In this document: positions 26,839-36,633 of the stretch, piece by piece
How the letters are laid out: the number at the start of each line of letters is the position of its first letter
Numbering within the stretch: position 1 is the stretch's first letter
Assembly (NCBI GenBank): GCA_965247635.1
Contig: CBDFHJ010000008.1
Location: 124,001-188,000, forward strand
Length of the DNA: 64,000 nucleotides
Direction: 5' to 3'
Source: CBDFHJ01 sp965247635
GTDB taxonomy: Bacteria; Chloroflexota; Dehalococcoidia; Lucifugimonadales; Australimonadaceae
Notes under the pieces: generated by a model
What the model saw: the letters and a program-made list of their open reading frames with translations, nothing else
What the model was told of the DNA's origin: nothing
The model's database searches: none
Made by a program: the position numbers and the translations under genes

Positions 26839-28557
26839 ATGCGACCATCCTTAGTCGAGCTCCTGATCATTGCCTCGGCTACGGCACTGCTGCTGGCCGC
26901 TTGCGCCAGGCCTGAACCAACTGCCACCTCTACGCCAACTCTCACGCCCACAGCTACTTCCGCCCCAACCACGATGCCTACGCAGACATCGACACCCGGT
27001 GTGCCACTGGGAGACGCGGTGGTGCTGAGCGCGCACCGGTTCGTACCGGTGGGTGGTTCCACCTCGGTGAGTGGCCTTGGGGTAGTGCTGGAGTCGGTTG
27101 CGCTGGATGAAGGTGCGCTGTCTTATGACCCAGTGGCCCGCACCGTATCGTGCGAGCGCGATGGGCAAGGCTTCATTCGGGCGCGTTATCGAGACGAGGA
27201 CGCCCAGAAGAATCAGGTTCAGACAATCGCCATCGTGTGCATTGACGAGGAAGGCGAATGCGCTGGCCTACCTCGCGTGTCCTATGACTTCGAGAGGTAC
27301 CTGGACCAGGAACCCAAGGGTGAGGCCGACTACCTGGCCCAGGGCGACGCCCTGCTGTACGGCGTCTGCACCATGAGCGGGAGCTTTCGTCTCCAGCGTC
27401 CGCCGTCCATGCCACCACTGATGTACCGGGTCATCGACGCGCTAGGCGACGGCCCGTACTCACTCTCAGACGCCGATTTCACCAAGCTACGTGACAGCGT
27501 CGTGGAGTCCTATTCCGGCGAGACGTGGTCACCTTCCTGGTTCTCCGCCGTGAGCCGGGAGATCGAAGCGTTGTCTATTCACGCCGACGGCAGCGTGCGA
27601 TTCACGGCGCCCAGCGACTGCGCCATGACGGTGAGCTGTAGCTACGACCGCTCACTGGTACAGGCCGGCGACATCCTGAGCATCGGCTTCGGCACGCCGG
27701 AGAACGCGGGTTTCGAGGATGCCATCGAGGCTTCGATTGAGGTCACCGATGCTTTCGTGGCCGCTCACATCGATCTGGCGTGGGATGAGGAGACGACTGG
27801 CCTGGTCCCTGAGGCACGGAACATGGTCGTCTCTCGCCTGATTGGAATGGAGGTGAGCCGGGAGGCGCTAACGTTTTTCGATGGCCTCTATGACCTGCGC
27901 GGTTCAGGTGTGCGCGTCGCGTTGAACCCGTTCTGGCAGACCCGCGGACGCATCCCCGACTTTTGTCACCCCGACCAGCAGGCTTTGTGTGAGGAGATCG
28001 AGGCGTTGCTGGACCACCGCGAGCGGGAACTGATTGCGGAGTGGCGTGGTCAAGCCTATGCGCTATGGTATTCGGAGTTCCTCGGCTATGACGATCAAGG
28101 ACAATACATACCCCTCGCCAGTAGGGCGCCGGCCTTCGACGCTTTCGAGGGCGTTGCTGTCATCATAGACATCGGGAGACAGGTGGCTTCAGGGGAGAAG
28201 CCCCAGGTATTAGCGAATGCCGTACGCTCGCTTGCAGCCGAGGTTGGGACGGAGCAGCGGGTAGTGTTGTCGGCGGGCGCGGGCCCCATGAGATTCGCGG
28301 TGGACGGTGTTTTTTGTGAGGCCGAGGTACGCACCTCGGCATTCTCGGACTACTATCGCGACTACGAGAGGGCTGTGGCTGCCATGCTGGAGGCTTTCGC
28401 ACCGGGACAGGTGGAGGGATTCGCAATCTCGCTCTTCGACGGAGGCATCCACTTCGACATCCGCGACCCGTACGAGAACAGAGGGGGCGTGCCCCTCAAC
28501 CGCGTGGGCGAAACGGGCTTCAATAGCCCACTGATGAATCTTTACGTAGCACGGTAG
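26839..28557 (+). CDS. Large uncharacterised lipoprotein
   Basis: A 572-residue lipoprotein with lipobox LLAAC (Cys22), a Thr/Pro-rich linker (about 25-55) and a long domain I do not recognise. The mature part contains many Cys residues (VSCERDG, IVCIDEEGECAG, GVCTMSG, SDCAMTVSCSYD, FCHPDQQALC), suggesting disulfides outside the membrane. The stretch 290-560 is rich in charged and aromatic residues and may be a catalytic or binding domain. The gene is flanked by an IS-disturbed region and a convergent operon, so context gives no hint. Start ATG 26839, before which the ribosome site is weak. Confidence 0.8.
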   Translation: MRPSLVELLIIASATALLLAACARPEPTATSTPTLTPTATSAPTTMPTQTSTPGVPLGDAVVLSAHRFVPVGGSTSVSGLGVVLESVALDEGALSYDPVARTVSCERDGQGFIRARYRDEDAQKNQVQTIAIVCIDEEGECAGLPRVSYDFERYLDQEPKGEADYLAQGDALLYGVCTMSGSFRLQRPPSMPPLMYRVIDALGDGPYSLSDADFTKLRDSVVESYSGETWSPSWFSAVSREIEALSIHADGSVRFTAPSDCAMTVSCSYDRSLVQAGDILSIGFGTPENAGFEDAIEASIEVTDAFVAAHIDLAWDEETTGLVPEARNMVVSRLIGMEVSREALTFFDGLYDLRGSGVRVALNPFWQTRGRIPDFCHPDQQALCEEIEALLDHRERELIAEWRGQAYALWYSEFLGYDDQGQYIPLASRAPAFDAFEGVAVIIDIGRQVASGEKPQVLANAVRSLAAEVGTEQRVVLSAGAGPMRFAVDGVFCEAEVRTSAFSDYYRDYERAVAAMLEAFAPGQVEGFAISLFDGGIHFDIRDPYENRGGVPLNRVGETGFNSPLMNLYVAR

Positions 28558-28580
28558 CGGCCTGTCTTGCGCATGCCCGA

Positions 28581-31500
28581 CTAGATGGTCAGGCGGCGGT
28601 AGAGGTAGGGCAGGCGGCTGGGCAGGTCCATGACGTCGGGCAGCACTTCGTACCCCATGTCGCCGGCCATGGTGCGCAGGTAGTCGTGGCCCTGGCGGTC
28701 CACGGTCAGACAGAAGGGCGTGATGTCCTTCTTGCGGGCCTCCATCAGCGCCATGCGCGTGTCCTGCACCGCGTACTCCTTCTCCACGCCCTCCCGGCTA
28801 TACCCCCGGTCCTGGGGACGGCCGTCGCTGATGACGAAGAGGAACTTGGTCTTCGCCGATACCTGCTCCAGCTTGGTGGCGGCGTGCCGGATGGCGGGCC
28901 CCATGCGCGTGGCGTGGAGCGGCGATACCTTGTCCAGCCGGCTTTTCACCTGGTCGGACAGCGGCTCCTCAATCTCCTTGATGACGTAGAACTCGACGTT
29001 CTCGCGTCCAAAGCCTGAGAAGCCGTACACGCCGTACTGATCGCCGATCATCTCCAGCGCGGTCATCAGCAGCACCATGGACTCTTTCTCCACGTCTATG
29101 ATGCGCTTGTACTGACGGCGGCCGCCTTCGCCACGGCGCACGCGCAACCACGCCGCGTAGGCCGCCGGATCGGTCGGTATATCCCACTCGGCGTCCCGCT
29201 TGGCCTCCTCCACCGCCTCCGCCGTGGAAGCGCTCATATCCAACAGGAACACCACGCCCACGTCGCGCTCCGCCTTGTTCCGGCGCCAGTAGATCTTCTC
29301 GTCGGGCACGAGGCCCGTCCGGAGGTCGATGAGCGCCTCGATGCCAGCGTCCAGGTCCACGTCTTCGCCCTCCGGCAGACGCTTCACCTTGCGGTACATC
29401 TCCGGCTTCACCGCCTCGAACTGCCGGCGGATCTGGTCCATCAGGCCGGAGTAGTTCTGAAGCGTCTCGGCGTAGAATCGGGTCTCGCCCATGAGCACCT
29501 GCTTCTCCTGGACGATGCACCAGCGGGGGCGGTAGTCGTTGGCGCGGAAGTCCCATTCGTCGTACACGTAGCTGCGCGGCTCCTTGACGTCCAACGCCCC
29601 GCCACGCTCCTCCTGATGCGGGATGTCCTGGTATCCGGCGCTGCTCCGCGCGGGCGGCAGGTCCACACCCTGCTCTTGCAGCAGGTTCTGGGCGAAGGTG
29701 ACGACGTCGCCATCCTCGCTCAGCTCCAGCTCGGCGGAGGCCTTCAGAAGCTCCTCCAACATCTCCTGGGAGAGCGTCTGGCGGTCCTCTTCTTCGTCAA
29801 CGCCTTCCGTTCCGCGGATTCGGGTGAGGAGCTGGACCATCTCCGGTTTGAAGTCGCCGCGGAAGTCGACCTCCTCCGGTGATTCGTACCCTCCCGGTTG
29901 CTCCTGCTCGTCTTCCTCCTGCTTCCGCTCCTCTGCTATCTGTTTCACCATACCCTTGGTATCGCCCTCTTCGAACTCCACGTCGCCAAACCCCTGGTCC
30001 TCCCAGTCCTCGGGTGAGACCTCGTCGTTGGGCAGCTTGGAGATGACGGCGTAGATGCGGATGGTGGCCTCGGCCGAGTCCTCCACGGTGGCCGTGGGAC
30101 TCTGGACCCGCTTGAGCAGCGCGGCGATGGCCCGGGCCTGGCGTGTGTAGGCTATGGGAACAGGCACCTGTTGGTCGAAATCGAGGCTCAGACGCACCAG
30201 TAGCTCCACCATGGCCATCTGCACGGGCATGTCCTGAATGGACGGCCGGTGCGCGAGGGCGTCGGTTTGCACCCACCGGTAATGGGACGCCAGGCCCTGG
30301 TAGCGGAAGAGCAGTGCGGTGTCCACCCGGCCGTCCTCCACGGCGCCGAAGATGTCGGACGCCAGCTGCCGGGAGGCGAACAGGTCGAAGAACTCCGACA
30401 TATCGGTGGTAAAGCCGCTCTCGGCGTGCCGGGGACGACGCTTCGCCAACGCTGGCCGGAGGTCTTTGAACAGGGGGGCCGGTTGGCCGAACTCAAGCTC
30501 GAAGCTGCCAAACTCCAGGTGGCCTACCTGGTGGGTGGTTACCACCTTCAGCCACGCAAAGTTATCTTGCTTCCGCGCCTCCCGGTCCACGATGGGCGGG
30601 AGAAAGATGCGCTTGCCGTCGGTGGAGGCCTGTTCCATGGAGACCCAGCCGATGTTTTTCACGGCCAGGTCTTGAACAGGCAGCAGCTCCACGCTGGAGC
30701 CGGCGAGGGCGCGAGAGTAAATGCTGAAAAGGCCCTTCACCTTCTCCAGCTCGATGCTGGAGGAGAGGGTGTCCAGCACGTCCTCGGCTCGGGAGGACTC
30801 CAGCTTGAAGTACGCGACGCCGGAATCGGGGTTCTCCTCCAGAAGGCTCACGCCGTGCTGGAACCAGGTTTCCACCTGAGATGGGCTAATGCGCTCCAAG
30901 ATCCTGGGCAGGCTCTTCAGGAAGGACCCCACCGCCTCCGGCGTGTAGCTCGCCAGGGACGCGGCCTGCTCCAGCAGCGCGTCTTGCCGTTCGCTGGGCG
31001 CCAGCGCCAGCGCCTGCGCGGACTCCACGATGAACGAAGCGACGTTGGTCATGCCCTGGCGCGATAGCCGCTCCGCCAGCGTGATGAACTGGGCGCGCTG
31101 CTTGGGGCCGATGCTGGCGTTGATCTTCCCGACCGCCTCAAAGCACCCGCGCACCTCTCGCCAGCTGCTGGATGCGAGGGTCCGTGCCAGCGAGATCACC
31201 TCGGTTCGCTCGCTGATGGTGGGCAGCACCCGCTGGCCTAGGTGGAGGCACTCCGCCGCTAGGTCGTAGGAGCGCTGGGAAAGCGCTTCTACCAGGGCGC
31301 CAAACGATTCCAGCTCGCGGAAGGTGAGGTAATTGGTCAGCTCAGGGCTCAGCTCGAAGAAACGGGCGGCCAGATTGCTCGACTTCCAGGTGCCCCTGAA
31401 CAGTCCGTGGCCCAGGCCGGCCCAGCCTGGAATGTGACGCGCATGCAGGTTGAGCAGGGCCGTGGGGCTGGCCCGGAAGAAGGCCGCCGCCACCGTTGGC

Positions 31501-31781
31501 GAATCGTGGCACAAGGTAGCGCCCGTGTCGGCCCACCGCAGGAATTGGCTCATGTTGAGCACCTGGAAGACCCGTGGACTGACCCGGAAATACTCAACGG
31601 CGGCCTCCCAAGCGCGGGCGGTCTGCTGGGCTATCCGCAAGCCCTCTTGCGACCAGCGGACCTGCTGGGTGGCGTCGCTCACCCCGGCCATCTCTCCCTG
31701 CGCGTTCTCAAAGACCGAAGTCAGCACCGCTGGGTACTTGCGCAGCGTTTCGTAGAGCTGCTCCTGCTCCGGTGTGGTCAT
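28581..31781 (-). CDS. VWA-domain protein, NorD/CbbO-like
   Basis: A 1066-residue cytoplasmic protein. The N-terminal half (about 1-430) is helical with repeat-like segments; a central region (about 470-560) holds NorD-like blocks such as LFRYQGLASHYRWVQTDAL; an acidic stretch (about 600-690) follows; the C-terminal VWA domain (about 840-1066) has an intact MIDAS motif LLDMSAST and FLFVISDGRPQD. NorD/CbbO proteins pair with MoxR-type ATPases (NorQ/CbbQ) to insert metal centres or activate target enzymes. The partner ATPase is two genes upstream in the same operon. No nitric oxide reductase or RuBisCO is present here, so the target is unknown. ATG overlaps the preceding stop (ATGA). Confidence 0.9.
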   Translation of the reverse strand: MTTPEQEQLYETLRKYPAVLTSVFENAQGEMAGVSDATQQVRWSQEGLRIAQQTARAWEAAVEYFRVSPRVFQVLNMSQFLRWADTGATLCHDSPTVAAAFFRASPTALLNLHARHIPGWAGLGHGLFRGTWKSSNLAARFFELSPELTNYLTFRELESFGALVEALSQRSYDLAAECLHLGQRVLPTISERTEVISLARTLASSSWREVRGCFEAVGKINASIGPKQRAQFITLAERLSRQGMTNVASFIVESAQALALAPSERQDALLEQAASLASYTPEAVGSFLKSLPRILERISPSQVETWFQHGVSLLEENPDSGVAYFKLESSRAEDVLDTLSSSIELEKVKGLFSIYSRALAGSSVELLPVQDLAVKNIGWVSMEQASTDGKRIFLPPIVDREARKQDNFAWLKVVTTHQVGHLEFGSFELEFGQPAPLFKDLRPALAKRRPRHAESGFTTDMSEFFDLFASRQLASDIFGAVEDGRVDTALLFRYQGLASHYRWVQTDALAHRPSIQDMPVQMAMVELLVRLSLDFDQQVPVPIAYTRQARAIAALLKRVQSPTATVEDSAEATIRIYAVISKLPNDEVSPEDWEDQGFGDVEFEEGDTKGMVKQIAEERKQEEDEQEQPGGYESPEEVDFRGDFKPEMVQLLTRIRGTEGVDEEEDRQTLSQEMLEELLKASAELELSEDGDVVTFAQNLLQEQGVDLPPARSSAGYQDIPHQEERGGALDVKEPRSYVYDEWDFRANDYRPRWCIVQEKQVLMGETRFYAETLQNYSGLMDQIRRQFEAVKPEMYRKVKRLPEGEDVDLDAGIEALIDLRTGLVPDEKIYWRRNKAERDVGVVFLLDMSASTAEAVEEAKRDAEWDIPTDPAAYAAWLRVRRGEGGRRQYKRIIDVEKESMVLLMTALEMIGDQYGVYGFSGFGRENVEFYVIKEIEEPLSDQVKSRLDKVSPLHATRMGPAIRHAATKLEQVSAKTKFLFVISDGRPQDRGYSREGVEKEYAVQDTRMALMEARKKDITPFCLTVDRQGHDYLRTMAGDMGYEVLPDVMDLPSRLPYLYRRLTI

Positions 31782-32455
31782 CCCGACACCTCAGTGGAAT
31801 GGACATCGCGGCTCTCGGCCAGCAGCTCCAAGAGGTCGGCTACGATCCGCGCGGTGGCGCCGAACACAAGATGATGCCCGAACGCGTAGGTACGGCGGCG
31901 GGCTAGGGAGCCGTCCGGCTGCACGACGGCTTCATGCCGTATCGCTCCTTCTTCCAACAGCCATTCCATGGGCACCTCTAGGAGCTCGGCCACCTCCCCC
32001 TCGTTTGCGGTGAAGGTGTAGTCGTCAGGTAAGGTGCCCACCGTGGGCGATACCGCGTACCCCGTCCGGGTGTTGACCTGGTCCAGCGCTCCCAGCACCG
32101 TTACGTCCTCCGGCCGCACTCCCACCTCTTCTTGCGCTTCCCGGAGCGCGCAACCCCTCAGGTCCGTGTCCTCGGCCTCCAGCCGGCCTCCGGGAAAGGC
32201 CACTTCACCTCGGTGCTCGTCGAGCTGGTCGGAGCGGCGGCACAGCAGCAGGCGCCACGCGCCGTCCCGGCGGAACAGCGGCACGAGCACCCCCGCGGCG
32301 CGCAGGCCCTCCCCGCCAACGGTCTTTGGGCGGTATGCGGATAGGGCCAGGCTTAGACGTTCGATGGAGAAATCGGGGGCGCGGTCCATTTCCTGTACCA
32401 CCGTGGTGATCGGATTGCGTACTGGGCCTGGAGGGAAGAGCAGCCACCTGCGCAT
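31778..32455 (-). CDS. Nudix hydrolase, CoA pyrophosphatase (NudL/NUDT7-like)
   Basis: A 225-residue Nudix protein. DEHRGEVAFPGGRLEAEDTD and LREAQEEVGV combine the Nudix box with the upstream CoA-specific motif (LL..R...L..H.G.VAFPGG) of enzymes that split CoA into 3',5'-ADP and phosphopantetheine. The C-terminal EVAELLEVPMEWLL is also typical. The ATG at 32455 abuts the stop of the MoxR gene; an internal ATG at 32389 is closer to the usual N-terminus. It shares an operon with dephospho-CoA kinase, which makes CoA, so synthesis and breakdown of CoA are encoded together. Confidence 0.88.
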   Translation of the reverse strand: MRRWLLFPPGPVRNPITTVVQEMDRAPDFSIERLSLALSAYRPKTVGGEGLRAAGVLVPLFRRDGAWRLLLCRRSDQLDEHRGEVAFPGGRLEAEDTDLRGCALREAQEEVGVRPEDVTVLGALDQVNTRTGYAVSPTVGTLPDDYTFTANEGEVAELLEVPMEWLLEEGAIRHEAVVQPDGSLARRRTYAFGHHLVFGATARIVADLLELLAESRDVHSTEVSG

Positions 32456-33322
32456 CTAGGGAAAGATGGAGGTCACCACCTCCTGAACGCTGCGATGGAC
32501 TTCGAATTCGTCGCTGAGCCCCCACACCACGGCCACCTGGCAAGCACGCCGGGGAGCGATTCCCTTCACTATGAGCCTGCCGGCGTAGATAAGCAGGCGC
32601 GTGCTGACACCCTCCTGCACGCCGTGGCCACGCAGGTTCCGCACCTTTTCGCCCAGCAGCGCCAATGCCTCCGCGGTCTCCGTATCCACCCCCGATTCGT
32701 GCTCGATAATGGGGACCTCCAGCTCTCTGGGTGGAAAGTCGAACTCCAGGGAGACGAACCGCTGTCGAGTGCTGTGCTTGAGGTCTTTCAGGGCGCTTTG
32801 GTAGCCCGGGTTGTAGGAGATGACCATCAGGAAATCCGGGTGCGCTTGAATCACCTCCCCCAGCTTCTCGATGTGAAGGAGCCGCCGATGGTCGGTCAGG
32901 GGGTGGATCAGCACCGTGGTATCTTTCCGAGCTTCCACCACCTCGTCCAAGTAGCAGATGCCGCCGTACTTCACTGCCCGGGTCAACGGCCCGTCAATCC
33001 ACCGCGTTCCTTCGGCTTCCAGCAGGTAGCGGCCCACCAAATCGCTGGCCGTGAGGTCCTCGTGGCACGCCACCGTAACCAAGGGGAAACCGTGACGTCC
33101 GTTAGACGCGGGGAATGCCTGCCCAATCCGGTATGACATGTACTCGATGAACCGCGTTTTTCCCGAGCCGGTGGGACCTTTGAGCAGAACGGGGAGCTTC
33201 TCCGCGTACGCGGCCTCAAAGAGCTCCACCTCGTCTCCCACGGGGAGATAGAACGGCTCCTCCTCGAGCACGTACTCCTCCACGGGCTGGGACCTGTACA
33301 GCTCTTCGCGTTTCTTGGCCAT
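32456..33322 (-). CDS. MoxR-family AAA+ ATPase, NorQ/CbbQ type
   Basis: A 288-residue AAA+ ATPase. Walker A is GPTGSGKT (about 47-54), Walker B is GGICYLDEV, and the sensor region is MVISYNPGYQS, all characteristic of the CbbQ/NirQ/NorQ subgroup. The C-terminal LIYAGRLIVKG fits the CbbQ_C domain. With the VWA protein downstream it should form a chaperone-like complex that remodels a metalloenzyme. It starts six bases after coaE ends, with AAGGA in the coaE end as ribosome site. Confidence 0.93.
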   Translation of the reverse strand: MAKKREELYRSQPVEEYVLEEEPFYLPVGDEVELFEAAYAEKLPVLLKGPTGSGKTRFIEYMSYRIGQAFPASNGRHGFPLVTVACHEDLTASDLVGRYLLEAEGTRWIDGPLTRAVKYGGICYLDEVVEARKDTTVLIHPLTDHRRLLHIEKLGEVIQAHPDFLMVISYNPGYQSALKDLKHSTRQRFVSLEFDFPPRELEVPIIEHESGVDTETAEALALLGEKVRNLRGHGVQEGVSTRLLIYAGRLIVKGIAPRRACQVAVVWGLSDEFEVHRSVQEVVTSIFP

Positions 33323-33328
33323 AGCCAG

Positions 33329-33931
33329 CTAGTCCTTCCCCTGTATCCGCCGGCGCCAGAGGCCCTCCACCTTTCGACGCAGCGATTCTAAATCTTCACT
33401 GTTCTCGATGACGACGTCTGCCTGGACACGCTTCCACTCGTTTGAGGTCTGGGCCTCGATGCGCTGCCGCGCCTCTGCCGTGGTGAGTCTCCGGTGGCGT
33501 TGGAGTCGGGGAATTACTACGTCCGGAGACGCCCACACGACCCACACCTCGTCCACCAGGCTTTGCCACCCTGCCTCAAGCAGGAGGGGTGCTTCCACCA
33601 CTGTCACGGCCTGGCCCGCTTGCTCCAGCTCCTGGAGCCGCTCACCGACCGCTTCACGGATAAGAGGGTGAAGTGCCGTGTTCAGGCGAGTGAGCGCGTC
33701 AGGGTCGCCGAAGGCCACCGCGCCTAGCCGGCCGCGGTCTACCTCCTCGTCCTTGCCCAGGACCTGATGGCCAAAGAGCGCCACCACTCGACGCCACCCC
33801 TCGGTGCCCCGCCGATATATCCGATGGCCTTCCTGGTCCGCCTCCACCACCGCGGCGCCCAGCGACCTGAGCAGAGAAGCAACCTCTCCTTTGCCCGCGC
33901 CTATGCCTCCCGTGAGCCCTATGGTCTTCAT
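33329..33931 (-). CDS. coaE: Dephospho-CoA kinase
   Basis: A 200-residue kinase for the last step of CoA synthesis (phosphorylation of dephospho-CoA at the 3'-hydroxyl). The P-loop is GLTGGIGAGKGEVASLL; the usual last residue S/T is replaced by G-E within GKGE, a mild deviation. Family blocks VVEADQEGHRIY, HPLIREAVGERL, VVEAPLLLEAGW and QRIEAQTSNEWKRVQADVVI are present. It is first in an operon with the MoxR ATPase, the CoA Nudix hydrolase and the VWA protein, and divergent from mutS2. Confidence 0.93.
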   Translation of the reverse strand: MKTIGLTGGIGAGKGEVASLLRSLGAAVVEADQEGHRIYRRGTEGWRRVVALFGHQVLGKDEEVDRGRLGAVAFGDPDALTRLNTALHPLIREAVGERLQELEQAGQAVTVVEAPLLLEAGWQSLVDEVWVVWASPDVVIPRLQRHRRLTTAEARQRIEAQTSNEWKRVQADVVIENSEDLESLRRKVEGLWRRRIQGKD

Positions 33932-34053
33932 GCTTTTCAGCGGTACGACGATAACGGCGCGAGTCTAGCTATTCTAGCATGGCGCCTAGGGGTGAACAAC
34001 GTCGCCAAGCCGTGGCAGCCGCCGTAACCACTATCCCGGCGGCCCTTGGTACA

Positions 34054-36480
34054 ATGAGACCCGTGGTCAACCAGCACAACGAGCCTGTCACCGGCGCCGT
34101 CACGGCCAACGACCTGCGGCGGCGATCCCTGGAGCTGTTGGAGTTTTCACGTATCCGTGAGCTTCTCGCGTCTTACGCTTACCTGCCGGTGTCGCGTGAC
34201 CTGGCCCTGGCGCTGGAGCCAGCTTACGACGCTCCGACGGTAGCCCGACAGCAGCAGGAAACGGCGGAGGCGCGCCTCTTGCTGGAACGCGATGTCGACA
34301 CCGTCCTCGCCCTCGACCGTGACGTCCGCCCCGTGCTGGACCGGGTGGCCAAAGGAGGGCAGCTCACCGGCGAGGAGCTTCTGGCGGTGGCGAACACCTT
34401 GGAGGCGGTCCAACTCGCCAAGTCCCTGGCTACACGTCTCCAGGCCCAGACCCCGCTGCTGCGGACCCTGGCCCGGAACATCCCTGACCTGCGCACTCTG
34501 GAACGGGAGATACGCCGAAAGGTTTTACCCACCGGCGAGCTGGCCGACGACGCGACACCGTACCTGCGGGAGCTTCGCCAGGAGAGCCGGCGAGCCTATC
34601 AGCACGCCGTCCGAGCGCTGGAACGGTTCCTGGCCTCCGACTTGGCTAAAGAGGTGCTCCAGGAGCGACTTATCACGGTCCGCGCCGAGCGGCTGGTGAT
34701 CCCCGTGAAAGCCGATTTTCGAGGCCGGGTCCCGGGCATCGTTCATGCCGTTTCCGACTCGGGCGCCACCCTCTTCATCGAGCCGCTGAACAACGTGCGG
34801 CGATGCAACGCCTGGCGAGAGTGGGCGGCCACGGAGCAGGAAGAGACGCAGCGCGTCTTGCGCCAGCTATCGGCCGCACTGGCCAAACGGCTGGCCGACG
34901 TGGGTTACGCGCTGGAGCTTACGGGCCGCATCGATTTGGTGCTGGCCAAGGCCCGCTACGCTCGGGCCAGCGGTGCGGCGATGGTACAGACCAGGGAGGA
35001 GGGCACCCGGCTGGTGGACGGGCGGCACCCACTCATTCCAGGCGCCGTCGTGCCCGTTTCCCTCGCCCTGGACCCTCCGCTGACGGGTGTGGTCGTCACG
35101 GGTCCCAACATGGGCGGCAAGACCGTGGCCCTTAAGGCCCTGGGATTGCTGGTGCTGATGCACCAGGCTGGGCTTCAGGTGCCCGCCGAGCCTACCACGC
35201 AGCTGCCGATTGTGGACGGCGTCTACGCGGACATCGGCGACCAGCAGAGCATCGAGCGGTCGGTCTCCACCTTTAGCTCCCACATCTCTACCATCTCCCA
35301 CATTCTGGGTGTGGCCACCCCGCGCTCGTTGGTGCTGCTCGACGAGCTGGGCACCAGCACCGACCCTGAGGAGGGCGCGGCCTTGGCGGGAGCCGTCCTG
35401 GCGCACCTGACGGACCGAAGCGTGCCGACCGTGGTCACGACACACCATCGGAGCCTGGCGGCCTTCGCTGAGGAGCATCCCGCCCTGGAGAACGCCAGCG
35501 TGGAGCTGGACCCGGTGACGCTACGGCCCACGTATCGCGTCACCATGGGCCTCCCTGGGCGCAGCTACGCGATGGAGGTGGCGCAGCGCTTGGGCCTTGA
35601 CGACAGAGTCTTGCAAATGGCCAGGGACCTTCAGGACCCCGATCACAAGGCGGCGGAGGCCCTCTTGGCCGGCCTGCAGGAGGAGCGACACCGCACCCGG
35701 CGGCGGCTACAAGAGGCGGAAGATGCCCGGACCCGCGCCGACACCCTTCGGCAAGACCTAGAGAGGCAGCTCGAAGAGGTCGCCCAGGCGAAAGGGAGGG
35801 TGGTGGAAGAGACACGCCAGGAACTGATGGCCCAGGCCAGGGAGGTGCGGGCTAGGCTGAAGCAGGCGGAGGCGGCCGCGGCATGGGAGCCCCGTATAGG
35901 CGCGGGCGAGCCACCTCCGCCGCGGGTTACCGAAGAGGCTCATCGGGAGGTAGCTGAGGTCCAGCGCCTGCTCCGCTCCCGCATCTGGGGTCAGGGGACC
36001 CACCCTGTGCCCCGTAGAGGCCCCTTGACCATAGGCGACGTGGTGGAAGTGGACCCGCTGGGATTTACCGGCACCGTCGCCACGGCGCCTGACGGAGACA
36101 AGCGTGTCGAAGTCCTGGTGGGCAACGCCCGCGTCCGGCTGCCCGTCGCGCGGCTCAGGAAGGTGGGCCAACGTCGTGACGTCGTGCCGCTGGGGGTGAG
36201 CAGCATCCAGCTCACCTCGGAGCGTCCCTTGCTGGGGCCTGAACCGGAACTGGACCTGCGCGGCCTACGGCTGCACGAGTCGCTGGAGCAGCTGGACCGC
36301 TTTCTGAGCGATGCCTTAGCCCAGGGTCATCAACACGTCCGGATCATCCACGGCAAGGGCACCGGCGTGCTCCGCCAGGGCGTGTGGCGGCACCTGGCCA
36401 ACCACTCGGCCGTCCAGCGTTACGACTACGCCGACGCTCACTACGGCGGCGACGGCGCGACAGTAGTGGAGCTGGAGTAG
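34054..36480 (+). CDS. mutS2: MutS2 family protein with C-terminal Smr endonuclease domain
   Basis: An 808-residue homologue of MutS without the mismatch-recognition domains. The core helix-lever region starts at LRRRSLELLEFSRIRELLAS. Walker A is GPNMGGKT (about 350-357), with the ABC-type ATPase motif STFSSHISTI and Walker B LVLLDELGTSTDPEEGA. A coiled coil (about 520-630) leads to a KOW-like segment and the Smr domain (about 731-808; LDLRGLRLHESLEQLDRFL, IIHGKGTGVLRQGV). MutS2 suppresses recombination or rescues collided ribosomes. The start is unclear: ATG 34054 is used, ATG 33979 is also open, and TACAAT just before 34054 could instead be a -10 box. Confidence 0.92.
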   Translation: MRPVVNQHNEPVTGAVTANDLRRRSLELLEFSRIRELLASYAYLPVSRDLALALEPAYDAPTVARQQQETAEARLLLERDVDTVLALDRDVRPVLDRVAKGGQLTGEELLAVANTLEAVQLAKSLATRLQAQTPLLRTLARNIPDLRTLEREIRRKVLPTGELADDATPYLRELRQESRRAYQHAVRALERFLASDLAKEVLQERLITVRAERLVIPVKADFRGRVPGIVHAVSDSGATLFIEPLNNVRRCNAWREWAATEQEETQRVLRQLSAALAKRLADVGYALELTGRIDLVLAKARYARASGAAMVQTREEGTRLVDGRHPLIPGAVVPVSLALDPPLTGVVVTGPNMGGKTVALKALGLLVLMHQAGLQVPAEPTTQLPIVDGVYADIGDQQSIERSVSTFSSHISTISHILGVATPRSLVLLDELGTSTDPEEGAALAGAVLAHLTDRSVPTVVTTHHRSLAAFAEEHPALENASVELDPVTLRPTYRVTMGLPGRSYAMEVAQRLGLDDRVLQMARDLQDPDHKAAEALLAGLQEERHRTRRRLQEAEDARTRADTLRQDLERQLEEVAQAKGRVVEETRQELMAQAREVRARLKQAEAAAAWEPRIGAGEPPPPRVTEEAHREVAEVQRLLRSRIWGQGTHPVPRRGPLTIGDVVEVDPLGFTGTVATAPDGDKRVEVLVGNARVRLPVARLRKVGQRRDVVPLGVSSIQLTSERPLLGPEPELDLRGLRLHESLEQLDRFLSDALAQGHQHVRIIHGKGTGVLRQGVWRHLANHSAVQRYDYADAHYGGDGATVVELE

Positions 36481-36633
36481 GGAGCGGATGGCAGAGTTGG
36501 ACGGTTGCGACAGTAAAGCTGATGTCCAGGCTACGGCTTTATCGGGTGCTGCAAACCCTATCCTAGCCGAGCTCTGGGACAATGACACAGACGCCGCTTA
36601 CGGCAATACCTAGCTGCGGTGACCTGCTCTTGG

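Noticed and set aside
30249..31067. 272-codon plus-strand frame
   Set aside because: Antisense shadow of the VWA gene, no protein-like features.
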